Origin: Lepidostoma basale
Taxonomy: Eukaryota; Arthropoda; Insecta; Trichoptera; Lepidostomatidae
Reading direction: 5' to 3'
DNA length: 64,000 bases
NCBI GenBank assembly: GCA_022606425.2
Contig: JAHDVF020000016.1
Span: forward strand, 3,750,501-3,814,500
Part shown: positions 9,401 to 19,209 of the stretch, one piece after another
Position numbering within the stretch: the stretch's first letter is position 1
Layout: each line of letters starts with the position of its first letter
Notes under the pieces: generated by a model
Databases searched by the model: none
What the model was told of the DNA's origin: nothing
What the model saw: the letters and a program-made list of their open reading frames with translations, nothing else
Position numbers and translations under genes: made by a program

Positions 9401-12232
9401 TAAATAGTGTACATGTGTACAATTTTCAAAAGGGCCAACTTAACATAGTTAAATTTCATTTGCATCATATCACTAGTTTTAAATAAGATCAATGTTTTTT
9501 TTATATAATATACTCGTATACGATGCTTGTATCCTGAAAAATGTTCAACTCTTATTAAAAGCCAATCATTTTCTCATCAACACCACCTCTTTAAAAAACT
9601 TTTTTTTTTCTATTTTTAGAAAATCGATGGTCATAGAGCACATAACAGTGCCTCGCTTCCAAAATACAATAAGCTACATCCAAGAACAATTAGATGATTT
9701 GGTAATTACATTATTTTATTTCAAATTACTCTCATATGCTATTAACGTCTTATATTTCTTTCTCTTTTTCTTTTTTATATACTTTGTTTAAACAACACAT
9801 ACATTTTAAAAAATTGATCACATATATATGTTTCGGATGAATAGTCCTTCTTCAGTAATACATATTATAAATATACACATTTAAAATATTATAAAATTGT
9901 TTACATGATCTGACAGATGTTATTTCTTCTTAGAATAAGAAGAAGATTTTCGTCATTAATTTAATTAAGTGACGACCTTCATGTCATGGTGACAAAAGCT
10001 ATGATTTGCACACCGAATGTCTCGGGTTCGATTCCCGGCAATGGCAGTGTGATTGTCACACAATCATTGGTCTGGTGTGGAATTCACGTGACAATAAAAT
10101 TGCGATAGAATAGCTACCTATCACATTTCATGAGAATCAAAATGTTGTACACAGTAATTGGGTTCAATTAACTTGCTGTATACAAATGTGGAAAGTAACG
10201 GGAAACTACTCAATCAAAAAGGCCCTAGTGGCATTCCATGACCTAGTAAAGATGTTAATAATCTTTGCTGCAAACCAATCCCTAGGTTTGAAGCTAAAAA
10301 AAATAATGTTACTTTTGGAGTAATCGTGCCTAATATTCACTATCTTCTCTGAATAAAATTCAGTAAATATTATTTACTGGTCCCATAAAAGATTCAGAGA
10401 GCTGCTAAAACCGGTTAAAACCAAAAACATAAGTGAAACTAGATATACGAGTATACTATATTGTAAAAATATATTCTCTCTTTATTTTTAATGAAACTCT
10501 ACAAAGAAATTTCAATAACCAACATTAATACAATCAAAAAAAATTACTGAAATCTCTTGATGGTAGTTCATTTTAAATAATAATTAGATAAAATGACGTT
10601 TTTAACTACTTCTACTTTTGTCTTTATTCCGACAGCGACAGAGCCTGTTGATGCCAGCGAGCCTGGCAAAAACGGTCGCTGTCGAAATAAAGACAGAAGA
10701 GGAAGTAGTTAAAAAAAAACATCGTTTTATTTAATTATTACTCACAATTAATATGTTTTACATCACTGGTATAATATTTGAAATCATATTAACCCTTTGT
10801 GTTTTAGGAGCGAGAAGACATGTATAGATTGAAAAAGGTAAAACATAAAATCATGAGCAAACATAAAAAAATGCAAGACGAAAGAGCTGCGAAACGTATT
10901 CAAGAATTAAGAGACAAAGGTGAATTGGTCGAGGAAGATATGCCAGAAGAGCCAGCTGCTGCTCCATCTGAACCTATATTGGAAGTATCTGAACCTATGT
11001 TGGAAATACCTGAACCAGTAATCGTACAAAGGAGAATTTCATTCGCGGATACGAACCCGCGAGATATTTTAGAAGAATTTTTCGAAAATCTAATATTTAA
11101 GGAAACGATACAACGCCAGTTTGAAGACAAAGGGGTCCAAGTGAATCCGGAAGACTTTGAACCAATCGAACCAAGAAGAGTAATTCTTGCAGAAGTTGTT
11201 TCCGTAGAATTCATTCCGGAACCAATTGAACCACCCCCTGAAATAAAACCAGTACAGAATTATGAAGATCCCGACGAGCGCGTCTGCTCTACTTGCTGCG
11301 CCATTAAAAACATTGGAGAAATGGTAAATCAAATTAGTTCCAGTGAAACCAAAACCTACTTACCTCCTAAATCTTGTATAATTTGTGGACAGTCTAATGT
11401 CCCGGATTGTAAATGCAAGAGCAGTACACTAGAGAGTTGTTCAAAGTTCGGGATGACAAAACAAGGAAAGGCTTGCACTCTGTGTGGCAACATTAACGTT
11501 GACTGTCGCTGTAAAACTGTGAGCAATGTCAATGTGCGTGCCACGACTTCAGGAAGAGTAAATTTCAACGACATGTGTAGAACTCACTCTGGTAGAATTG
11601 ATTTCAATGAGTTGTGTAGAACTCAATCTGGAAGAGTTACCTTTAATGATTTGTGTAGAACCAATTCTGGAAGAAATCATTTCAATGATTTGTGCAGGAC
11701 ACCTTCAGAAAAAATGCAATTCAATGATTTATGTAGAATGCAATCTGAGAATATGAAAAACACAGCAACGCAACCAACAACATCTAAAACAGTAAACAGC
11801 ATAGAAACGCGAAAGACACCTTCCAGCAAAATTAGTGTTAATGAAATGAATAAAACTTCATCTGGAAAAGTCAACATATTGAACTCCACCGCTTCGAACT
11901 CTTCTGCTAAAAAACCCTTTGATTTCGCACATGAAAACTGTTCCAGATGTGGTAAAGTTATCACAGAAAACTCGCCAAAACACAGAAAGGTCAACACATG
12001 TGCGGAATGCGGAAAAAATCTTAACGATTGCACATGCGAACCAAAAACTAGAAGCGCCGTAACAAAGCCAGTTATATTAAATGTACCTGGAAACGACAAA
12101 CCAAGTGACAGTCCGTGCAGAAATAATAATGCTAACATCCAAGGAACATCGGCATGTCAACAAAGTGGTAAATCTTCATGTTGCCAAGATGGTAATGCAA
12201 ATAATAAAAATTGCACATGTCGCAAAAGATAA
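6480..12232 (+). CDS. V-ATPase subunit D paralog with long Cys-rich C-terminal extension (4 exons)
   Basis: Exons 6480-6746, 7833-8065, 9620-9701 and 10808-12232 have GT/AG ends and compatible phases and join to 668 codons. Canonical subunit D, the central stalk rotor of the V1 ATPase, has about 245-250 residues. Residues 1-235 match its order: LAKVYEIKTKLANA, LLKRKARVFDLLLRD, ALAAAKYVTGNF, the GG-Q motif STGGHQVAEARKLF, then VIEHITVPRFQNTISYI and EREDMYRLKKVK. An acidic/proline linker (about 240-345) and a novel tail follow. The tail has C-x2-C clusters at residues about 354, 384, 417, 572 and 592, three in the form C-x2-CG-x5/6-C-x-C, and five 13-residue repeats (442-506). The SGGQ/ARGGQ-type loop and coiled coils suggest the stalk fold is kept. 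The extension suggests a tissue-specialised role, perhaps testis as for some fly Vha36 paralogs; that is inference. Fast divergence could also mean a non-ATPase function. Confidence 0.85.
7300..7795 (-). mobile_element. RTE fragment in intron 1 of the V-ATPase D paralog
   Basis: The 3' terminus is at about 7302 (TAACTAACACCGTCTCC), followed in minus sense by degenerate RTE C-terminal codons up to the KAKMAVHNGVLVPTLM region near 7770. It is antisense to the host gene and ends some 38 bp before the exon 2 acceptor. Confidence 0.75.
8270..8545. repeat. Interspersed repeat, copies of two linked motifs
   Basis: 8270-8465 is inverted relative to 24175-24400 (shared AAGAATATTTTGAATA, ATACTTC-ATTCTCTC, ATGCACA, GTTCTGGATT) and resembles 25560-25680. 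It continues into CATGTCATTCCCATAAATTA and CTAGAAATCAGACGTTTTCA (8476-8545), the inverted form of the AATGAAAACGTC...CTAGAA motif seen at 3495, 15586, 20000, 45880 and 55660. The class is unknown; no coding potential is seen. Confidence 0.55.
8575..8700 (-). mobile_element. RTE fragment, internally deleted
   Basis: CATCACGC and GTAGACAGAAAGAAT at the 3' end are followed by a jump to the FPFASFTYT region and MCPT near 8700. About 100 bp of the usual RTE 3' coding sequence is missing. It lies in intron 2 of the V-ATPase D paralog. Confidence 0.65.
8727..9027 (+). mobile_element. Jockey-like LINE 3' end, second copy
   Basis: This is near-identical to 5905-6195, from CCAATCTGCCTCTAGTGACA through the stop at about 8893-8895, the 3' UTR and AAATAAACTGATTTGATTTG. 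It is a short 5'-truncated copy of the same family, sense-oriented within intron 2 of the host gene. Confidence 0.8.
9098..9240 (-). mobile_element. RTE fragment, internal piece
   Basis: It contains the minus-sense MKGSLRWFGHMERMNDEKMVK region as degenerate codons (plus strand CATTCTTTACCATTTTTTCG...CTCCAAATCATCTTAATGATCC). There is no 3' tail. Confidence 0.6.
9241..9965. other. Intron sequence plus exon 3, otherwise nothing seen
   Basis: Apart from exon 3 (9620-9701) of the V-ATPase D paralog, this is AT-rich intron. No element was identified. Confidence 0.5.
9966..10140 (+). repeat. tRNA-derived SINE, best copy
   Basis: A clear pol III B box GGGTTCGATTCCCGGC at 10023-10038 follows a tRNA-like region with a plausible but degenerate A box near 9990. 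A tRNA-unrelated body follows (GCAGTGTGATTGTCACACAA, GGAATTCACGTGACAATAAA, CATGAGAATCAA). The body is shared with three other loci in this window. It sits in intron 3 of the V-ATPase D paralog, in sense. Confidence 0.75.
10595..10725. repeat. Foldback MITE (better copy)
   Basis: The arm TTAACTACTTCTACTTTTGTC (about 10602-10622) plus TTTATTCCGACAGCGAC faces GTCGCTGTCGAAATAAAGAC and AGGAAGTAGTTAA (about 10675-10711). The spacer is only ~35 bp. It sits in intron 3, about 80 bp upstream of exon 4. Confidence 0.75.
11549..11743 (+). repeat. Five tandem 39-bp coding repeats
   Basis: Within exon 4 of the V-ATPase D paralog, the unit SGR-x2-FNDLCRTx (13 residues) is repeated five times: SGRVNFNDMCRTH, SGRIDFNELCRTQ, SGRVTFNDLCRTN, SGRNHFNDLCRTP, SEKMQFNDLCRMQ. 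Each unit holds one cysteine, so the array adds an evenly spaced Cys ladder. Degraded units may continue to about residue 560 (SSKISVNEMNKT). Confidence 0.9.
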
Positions 12233-12713
12233 CTTTAATTGTTCGCACGAAACTACAATATGTCGTGTGTAATATAAATAAGGCATACTATATACCAAAT
12301 ACATAGGTACTTATTTTCTATAAAAGGAAACAGCGGATGTGAAAGCTTCATTTTGATCCAACAGTTTGCTCGGGCGAATGTAGCAGAGAATATGTTATCT
12401 TTCTCAGCAATAATTCCCATATCTCATTCTTCCTGATCCAAGCTCTTGGCCTATAGCTCATTTTCTTTCAAAATATTCTTACTCTCCATACATTATCATA
12501 TATTAATAACAATGTTATTAAATATTAACGATTTCAATAAATGTTTCTTCTATATTCGCCTTGATTTTGTGTTGTGGATTAAGATTTCATTAAATAGAAT
12601 AACATTTTATATTTTCAAAATACTTTATTTTTCGATTTGCAAACATGTTTCAGTTGTGACCCAACCTTCTTCGATGCACAACTTTTAACCTTTTAAATTC
12701 GTTAATAATTATT
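12233..12713. other. Downstream region of the V-ATPase D paralog, no gene seen
   Basis: AT-rich sequence containing the presumed 3' UTR. AATAAA is present in TCAATAAATG at about 12536, which would give a ~320-base 3' UTR. No other feature is seen. Confidence 0.4.
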
Positions 12714-13195
12714 AATTCATCATCATCATCATCATCAGCCGTCTGTCATCCACTGCTGAACGTAGGCCTCTCCCAAAGCACGCCACCGCCCCCTGTCCAT
12801 TGCCGTTGTCATCCATCCATGTCCAGCAATACTCTTCAGATCGTCGGTCCAGCGGGCAGGGGGACGTCCAACTCTGCGGAATCCTGTACGCGGTCTCCAC
12901 TCCAGAACCCGTCTCCCTATCGGCCTTCGGTTCTCCGACAGATATGGCTAGCCCATCGCCAATTCAGCCCGCTCAACTTCAGAGCAACCTCAATCACCTT
13001 GGTTTGTTGACGAATAAATTCGTTTCTAAATCTGTCCCTCAAGCATGGCTCTTTCCATGGCGCGTTGGGCGACTTAGAATCTGTAGACTAGACCTTTTGT
13101 CAGTGTCCACGTCTCGGCTCCGTACGTCATGACTGGCAAGACGCACTGGTTGAAGACTTTAGTCTTGAGGCATTGTGGTATTTCGGAAGTGAGAA
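12714..13195 (-). pseudogene. LINE ORF2 3' end with (CAT)n tail
   Basis: In minus sense, frameshifted pieces read TYGAETWTLTK, RAMERAMLE, LEWRPRTGFRRVGRPPARW, DDLKSIAGHGWM and RWRALGEAYVQQWMTDG-stop. An (ATG)n tail follows at about 12716-12734. This is a very common lepidopteran LINE 3' end (established pattern). Related copies are at 19210-19778, 24525-24897 and the short tail at 21675-21760. Confidence 0.85.
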
Positions 13196-13699
13196 CATGA
13201 CATTATTAACATTAGAACATGACATTATTGATTCAAATATAAAAAATATTTAAAAATAAAAAGCCACCTGCAATGTGCGTACTAAATATACAATAATATA
13301 ACATTTTTATTTTTTGGTTATAAAGAAATCGTTTACTTTAGTATGACTTAAATCATTCGGCGCTAAATTATAACCAAAAATTATTGCCCATAAAAACTCA
13401 CACAAACTAAGGAGAGAAACGAAAGAAGTATAATCATAGAAGATTTAAGGATTGATGGGTTTTGGAATTGTTCCCCGGAGACCACATCTCTCCCCATTCC
13501 CACCCGCGACCCGCGACCCGAGACCTTCATCGACTCTTTGGACAACGGGCGTAGGAGTACTAGAGTCGTATCAAGATTACCAATAAATTATCGAATATGA
13601 TTCAATGCTTTTTTCAATCACTTAATTAATGCAAAGCGCCAAAGTGTAATTGAGAAAGTTGTCATGATTATTATAAAATTTCTTGAACAGTTATTTATT
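13196..13699. other. No gene or element identified
   Basis: AT-rich with a short G+C-richer patch near 13465-13560 (TCCCCGGAGACC, CACCCGCGACCCGCGACCCG). I see no frame or repeat match inside the window. Confidence 0.4.
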
Positions 13700-14020
13700 T
13701 AATATATACTCGTACTTCAAAGGTAAAAGAAGTGAATGCAGTCCGAATGAAAGTGGTATGAACAAAATAATGAAAGGATAATTAAGATTGTTTGAACATA
13801 TGGAAAGAATGAATGAAGAAAGAATGGTAAAAAAAGTATATGTGTACGACGTAAACGGAATTAGAAATAGACAAAAACCGAGGAAAATGTGGCACGTTGA
13901 CATCAATCAAATATTATAATAAACGTCGGCCACGAGAGGAGTCTGAGAAATCGACGTGCGTGCATGACACGATGTATGGATGTTGAAAAATCGAGAGAAG
14001 TTATCAGTAAAGGACAGTGT
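13700..14020 (+). mobile_element. RTE fragment, plus orientation
   Basis: Degenerate RTE codons in plus sense: SECSPNESGMNKIMKG, RLFEHMERMNEERMVKKVYV, RNRQKPRKMWH, RRACMTRCMDVEKSRE. Stops and frameshifts are present. The expected (TTAG)n tail is absent or eroded. Confidence 0.75.
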
Positions 14021-14754
14021 GGCGATTCATTATTTTTGCAATTAGTTAATTTATATAAACAACGAATGCAATAACGAAATATCAACATATTTTTTTACAA
14101 AATCCTCCCCGAATGTATAGTTCGCCTGTTGAACCTTGCGGTTACTCTAAAGATTTTTGGAAAGAAGCTATTACTTGGTGGTTTGACATATTTAAAATTA
14201 TAATTAAACACTTTTAAAACATTGTATTATATAAAACCACTTTATTTTGAGTCAGGAGCGCCAACCGGTTTCACTCTGTAACACCACTGAAAATCAATAA
14301 AATAACCGAAATGGCTCTTCTAAAGTTTAACTTTTCGCTGCGTTCAGACGACCAACGAAAAAAGTATTTAACCACAAAAATCATATAAAATATGATAATG
14401 AAGCAAAATGTTTGATGAAAGAAAGGTTTATGTGTGATACACACATTTTTTTCATTAATCTAAGTGATAATATATCAGCATGCATGGGCTATATTTCGTG
14501 ACATAATTTAAAATAATATTCTTTCTCAGTATGATTGATGCATTTAACGTGGCCATTATCATTTTGATAATGATGTGTACATATTTAAAACTAACCAAAT
14601 CATATGCAGTTACCTTATGCCACATCTGTTTTACAAGCAGATACAGTGATTAATTATAAAAGACAAGCGTTTATGATATTAAAACAATTTCTATTGAGAA
14701 AAATGTAAAAATTTAATCAAAATACCGATTATATGTCATTCAAATTCATATTGT
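14021..14754. other. No gene or element identified
   Basis: AT-rich sequence without a supported frame. A few GC-richer words near 14110-14280 do not match anything I recognise. Confidence 0.4.
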
Positions 14755-15335
14755 TTATTTAGGAAGTATGTTTACAAAGGGTGGGAGATTGGAGAAGGAT
14801 ATTGAAAGAAGGGTTGGGGCAGGCAACAGAGTTAATGGTGCACTTAAAGTTGGTATCGCAAACAAAAGCATATCCAAAAAAGCTAAGATGGCAGTACATA
14901 ATAGTGTTCTTGTACCGACCCTTATGTATGGAAGTGAAGCATGGAACTGGCAAAATAAGGGTAAAAGTAGAATAAAGGCAGTAGAAATGAGATCTCTAAG
15001 ATGAATGTATGATAAATCTTTATATGATAGAGTCTCAAATGCAAGTACATGTGTTATGAACAAAATAATGAAAGGGTCGTTAAGATGGTTTGGACACATA
15101 GAAAGAATGAGTGAAGACAAAATGGTGACGATGGTATATTTACACGACGTGAACGGAGCTAGAAATAGAAGAAGGCCGAGGAAAACGTGGCACTATCAAA
15201 TCAATCAAATATTAAATGTTGATCACGTGAAGAGTCCGAGAAATCGACGTGCATGCATGACAAGATGTATGAATGTAGAGGAATCGAGAGAAGTATGTCA
15301 GGACGTGTGGCGGTTAGTTAGTTAGTTAGTTAATT
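14755..15335 (+). mobile_element. RTE 3' fragment, plus orientation, with (TTAG)n tail
   Basis: It starts abruptly at GSMFTKGGRLEKDIERRVGAGN (about 14760) and reads through VLVPTLMYGSEAWNWQ. It is interrupted by a TGA at about 15002 and a small deletion of the IRSECGAN region, then continues to CMNVEESREVCQD and (GTTA)n at 15311-15334. The two halves are open at 78 and 106 codons, so it is moderately young. Confidence 0.85.
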
Positions 15336-15986
15336 CAAATTCATATTAATAAATAATTATATATGTATGTGCATGCAAAATGTTTTGTTTTTTAATAAAT
15401 CTACAATTCATATTAATCTTATGAATTTTTTTTTTACTCAAACGGTACCTGTAACATTGAATAAAACTACACAAATAAACGTAAATAAAACAAAATAAAC
15501 GCTATTATTATTTTAAGATTATTCGACTCGAGAAATGCGTGTCTTGAATAATCTTTCAAAAAAAATTAAATGCTCAAAATAATTTATTAATACGAATGAT
15601 ATGTTTCGCCCCTTTAAAACATTATCAAATGTAAAATATCAAACGCGCTGCTGTTTATATACACGAGTTAATGGAGCAGATTACGGGGATTAAGGTAATT
15701 TACTTTGCCTAATACATGTTGAAAACAATTAAGGGATAAACCTCAGAACACATGAAAGTATTACCTGGAACTAGTTAAATTTATGAATACAATGTTTACA
15801 TAGGTAATGACTACTAATTGGCTTTATGCAAATCAGAAGTATTTCCGTATTCAAAATAAAGTCATAATTAATTATTAGTCAATATTAAGTAAATTATCAT
15901 AATAATGATTCTAAGTATATTTTAAATATATAAATTCATTATGAGAATCAATATACTTATACCTTATATCCTTATACCCTTTATAT
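15336..15986. other. AT-rich stretch with one interspersed repeat copy
   Basis: At 15586-15645 TTATTAATACGAATGATATG and TTTCGCCCCTTTAAAACATT match the repeat at 55660-55760. Otherwise nothing was identified. Confidence 0.45.
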
Positions 15987-16356
15987 CAGTGATTCCCAAA
16001 GTGGTCTATATAGACCCCATACGACAATTTGCAAGGGGTCTACGATAAATTTAAAGAAAATGGGGCTCCATGAGATGTAAATGGGGGTCCACGAGATGGT
16101 TCAACTAAATTGAAGCCGAATATTGAAACGCAAAACGAATATTGAAATCGTTGCTGACCTTTTTTTTAAGCTCATTTGGGGAAATCGGACGATTAAAATC
16201 TTCGGCGACCTTTTTAAAAGGTCGACAACGAATTCCGGCTTTTTGTTTCGGATTTTTTTGAACGGAAAAAAATCTATTTTAGGAAAGCAGGGGGTCTACA
16301 CAAAACAGAAGAAATCGGCAAGGGGTCTACGGGACTAAAAAGTTTGGGAACCTCTG
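15987..16356. mobile_element. hAT-type non-autonomous element with 8-bp target duplication
   Basis: The 370-bp element begins CAGTGATTCCCAAAG and ends TTTGGGAACCTCTG, the inverted-terminal-repeat style of hAT transposons (established pattern). It is flanked by 8-bp repeats CTTTATAT (15979-15986) and CTTTACAT (16357-16364) with one mismatch. GGGGTCTACG-type subterminal words recur at both ends, and an internal AAAAGGTCGACAACG-like palindrome is present. No transposase codons remain; a 71-codon frame inside is probably chance. Confidence 0.85.
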
Positions 16357-16364
16357 CTTTACAT

Positions 16365-16974
16365 CGATTTGACTCGCCGTGCAATGGTGTAAAGAACGAT
16401 TCAACAAAATAATAATAATAAAAATACGAGTACAAATATTTGTACTGACACCACGTAAACCGTGTAAATAATGTACCCCGACAGATGAAACAATGCTTTG
16501 CTTGTAGGTATATCGTTTACGTTGAAATGAAGCTTATCTAGTTTTCACGTGGTCCATTTCTGCCCTGTCATATCGACTGATTAAGCGCTCCTGAAATGAA
16601 AAAAAAATCGCATTCTTCCATTTCCGGTAAATTCACATTTCACTCGCGAACATTACTCTTTCATTCTTTTTTTTAAATCCCGCATATTAATACGGACGGT
16701 GGTCGTTCTATTGTTGTATTTTGTTCTCTGTTAAACCAATCGTGCATAAATGAACACAAAGGCTGACCGACACGGTAATATATTACTTTAGCGCCTTCTC
16801 AACCGTAAATAACGCCTATATATTTGCTTAGACATGACTGGGCGCCGCGGGTCGATCCCCAATCACAGCCGATAGAGGAAATCTTCTATAACCATTTAGT
16901 ATTCTGAACATTTTATGAAAACTACCTAATTCAATCCTACATTGTCATTCATTTCTCAAGATAGATGAACACTA
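16365..16974. other. No gene identified; possible SINE-like box
   Basis: Non-repetitive sequence of mixed composition. At about 16848-16868 GCGGGTCGATCCCCAATC resembles a pol III B box, but the known SINE body does not follow. Nothing else is supportable. Confidence 0.35.
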
Positions 16975-17520
16975 AACGATATGATGCTACTTCACAAAAT
17001 CATACATTTCAGAATTGATAACTCCGAACTTCTTAGCAAATTGACCATTAATACCCCTATGTTTCGTACAAGACACACCGCGAGCCAAATATTCCACCTT
17101 CCAGCTTATCGCACCAATTACGCTCAGAGCGCGGCAATTTACCGGATATGCGACACTTATAACAAATCTTTTAATGCAATCGATGTTTTTCACCTAAACG
17201 CTTATGATTTTAAAAAAATAGTTGCAGCAACTTTTCGGTGTGTATAGTGGTATAGTGCTATGATGTTATATTATTTTACTTGTATTATTACTATTATCTT
17301 TTTGTTAATTTTTATACTATTACCTTAGTTAGTTTTATCTTGAAGTTTATTTAAATTTCGTTTCATAAGTTTATAATGTTAACTCTGTTCATTCATTTAT
17401 ATTTGTGGTAAAATGTAATTGGTCTTATTTGAGTACTTCTTTGTGTATTTTTATATACGAGTATATACCTACTTATTCGCTGTTAGTTACCCTAAAATAA
17501 ATAAATAAATACATTTATAA
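16975..17520 (+). mobile_element. LINE ORF2 C-terminus and 3' UTR with (TAAA)n tail
   Basis: An open 88-codon plus frame at 16981-17247 (FRIDNSELLSKLTINTP, RTRHTASQIFHLPAYRTNY, AIYRICDTYNKS, IDVFHLNAYDFKK) has the shape of the last residues of a Jockey/CR1-like LINE ORF2. About 250 bp of 3' UTR and (AAATA)n at 17497-17515 follow. It is 5'-truncated. Confidence 0.7.
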
Positions 17521-17589
17521 GGTAGCATATTTATGTCAAGTGATGAGGGAAAAAATATGACATGCAGCACCTAATCATTGAGGGAAAAT

Positions 17590-17735
17590 AGAGGGTCAAC
17601 ATAATAGACCAGCTGGCTTAAGAATCGTTAAGGGTCTGTTTCGAGCTACCGGGGACAGAGACACCTTCTCTCGGGTGATAGATAGTTGACGTCGAGGGGA
17701 CCTGACATTGCACCAGAAGAAGAAGAAGAAGATGT
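17590..17735 (+). pseudogene. LINE 3' end with (GAA)n tail
   Basis: Plus-sense pieces read LRIVKGLFRATGDRDTFSRVID with the usual GT-stop replaced, then AGAAGAAGAAGAAGAAG. It is of the same general type as the remnant at 443-842. Confidence 0.6.
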
Positions 17736-17739
17736 CCAT

Positions 17740-19200
17740 AGCGAAATTAATTGAGTAGTCTGCGGAAGTAAATCTTTAATATAAGAAGGCCCATGTTCAT
17801 AAATAACATAGATTGTCGAAGTTTATTTATTTATTGTTTCTCAAGTAATTCCACAAAACTTTGAATAAGTTAGGTATATCATGTTAATGAAAACATATAT
17901 TTTCTTTCCTTTTCTTTTTATTATATTTTTGTGAGTGACATATTTCGCCTTGCGAGGGCAATCCAATGATTCATTTTCATCAATATTAAAGACAAAGTTT
18001 TTCCTTAGGAATTACCTATTTTAAATACTATATTATGCGTACTATAAGACTCATCGGACCACATGACGCACCCTAATTTTTGGTTGAATTTTCAAAGTAA
18101 AAAAGTGCGTCTTATGGTCCGAAAAGTACAGTGAATGATTAATTTTATACTCTGAAAATCACTTAGTATATTATATAATTATAATAAAGTATTTTGTATT
18201 TTAAATATCTACTAACATTATTATTATGCTTTATTTTATGTTTTATTCCTTTATTCTCATTTTAATTCGGAGTATTGCGATTTAATATATTTTACTTTTT
18301 ATCACGATGTTAAGCATATACAATTTTCATAATATCGAATTGAAATATCCATAGTTCCAGGTAAAGCCTGTAGATACAGCAACCAAATAGCTAAACATCA
18401 ATTCCTTGAGTCAAAAGCTTTCATTCCCTAGATAATATGCTTTCTTGGCTTTATGTACTTGCATTTTTTTAATGTAATTTAATAAAATTGGTTAAGAAAG
18501 GGAGAACAGGAAAATTACCTCCTTGATATTTATTTCTTTCGGTACATGCCACGTAGAATCAAATTTATTGAGCAGTAATGTGTCAAAAGAAGAAGTTCTG
18601 TCGAAAATCCCGACTAATCTAATTTCTAACTATTATTATATATTATAACTATAATTCTATTAAAGTTACTCAACTTTAATTACTTAATCCTTCACTTGGG
18701 GCTTTGATCACATTGAGAGTAGGTTATTTGTACATATAAAGCATTTGTTTAATTTAAAATCAATACCAAGTGACCAAAAACTTTATAGATTATATTTTAT
18801 GTGTAATCTATTAACCACGGTACATAGAGCATTTTTTCAGGAGTACGCAGTCATAAAACTGCACAATTATTTGATTTTATGATCACTCCAAAATGAAATT
18901 TGCAAATGTTGGTTTGGACGACATCTATTGGCAAAACTTTTAAAATAGTTTTTATCACAGACGCAAACCTTAAGCTCTACGCGGACTTGGAATTTATGCA
19001 TTTTACGTTTCTTTTATGTCAAACAACACTTCATCAAAAAAGCTCATATAATCATAACAATAAATTTATGATTAATTAACTATTTCACAAATTGGTAAAT
19101 ATTGTAAAAATATTGCTGTTACGCTTCTCATAATACATATATGTTACATATAGTGCATTATATATAAAGCATGTAAAAGTGGTCGACGAATATGTGTAGG
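17740..19200. other. Mostly unidentified AT-rich DNA
   Basis: At 17936-17965 CATATTTCGCCTTGCGAGGG resembles words in the interspersed repeats. At 18036-18135 a short inverted element is flanked by ACTATAAGACTCATCGGACC and GTGCGTCTTATGGTCCGAAA, which fits a DNA-transposon remnant. No gene frame is seen. Confidence 0.45.
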
Positions 19201-19209
19201 TACCTTGGT

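Noticed and set aside
10020..10040. Stand-alone tRNA gene at the GGGTTCGATTCCC word
   Set aside because: No acceptor or anticodon stem can be folded around it and the same body recurs elsewhere; it is a SINE promoter relic.
10900..11332. Minus-strand frames of 104 and 80 codons opposite the V-ATPase D paralog exon
   Set aside because: They are shadows of the plus-strand Glu/Pro-rich coding sequence and show no independent features.
16123..16338. 71-codon frame inside the hAT-type element
   Set aside because: Basic, low-information peptide spanning subterminal repeats; no transposase signature.
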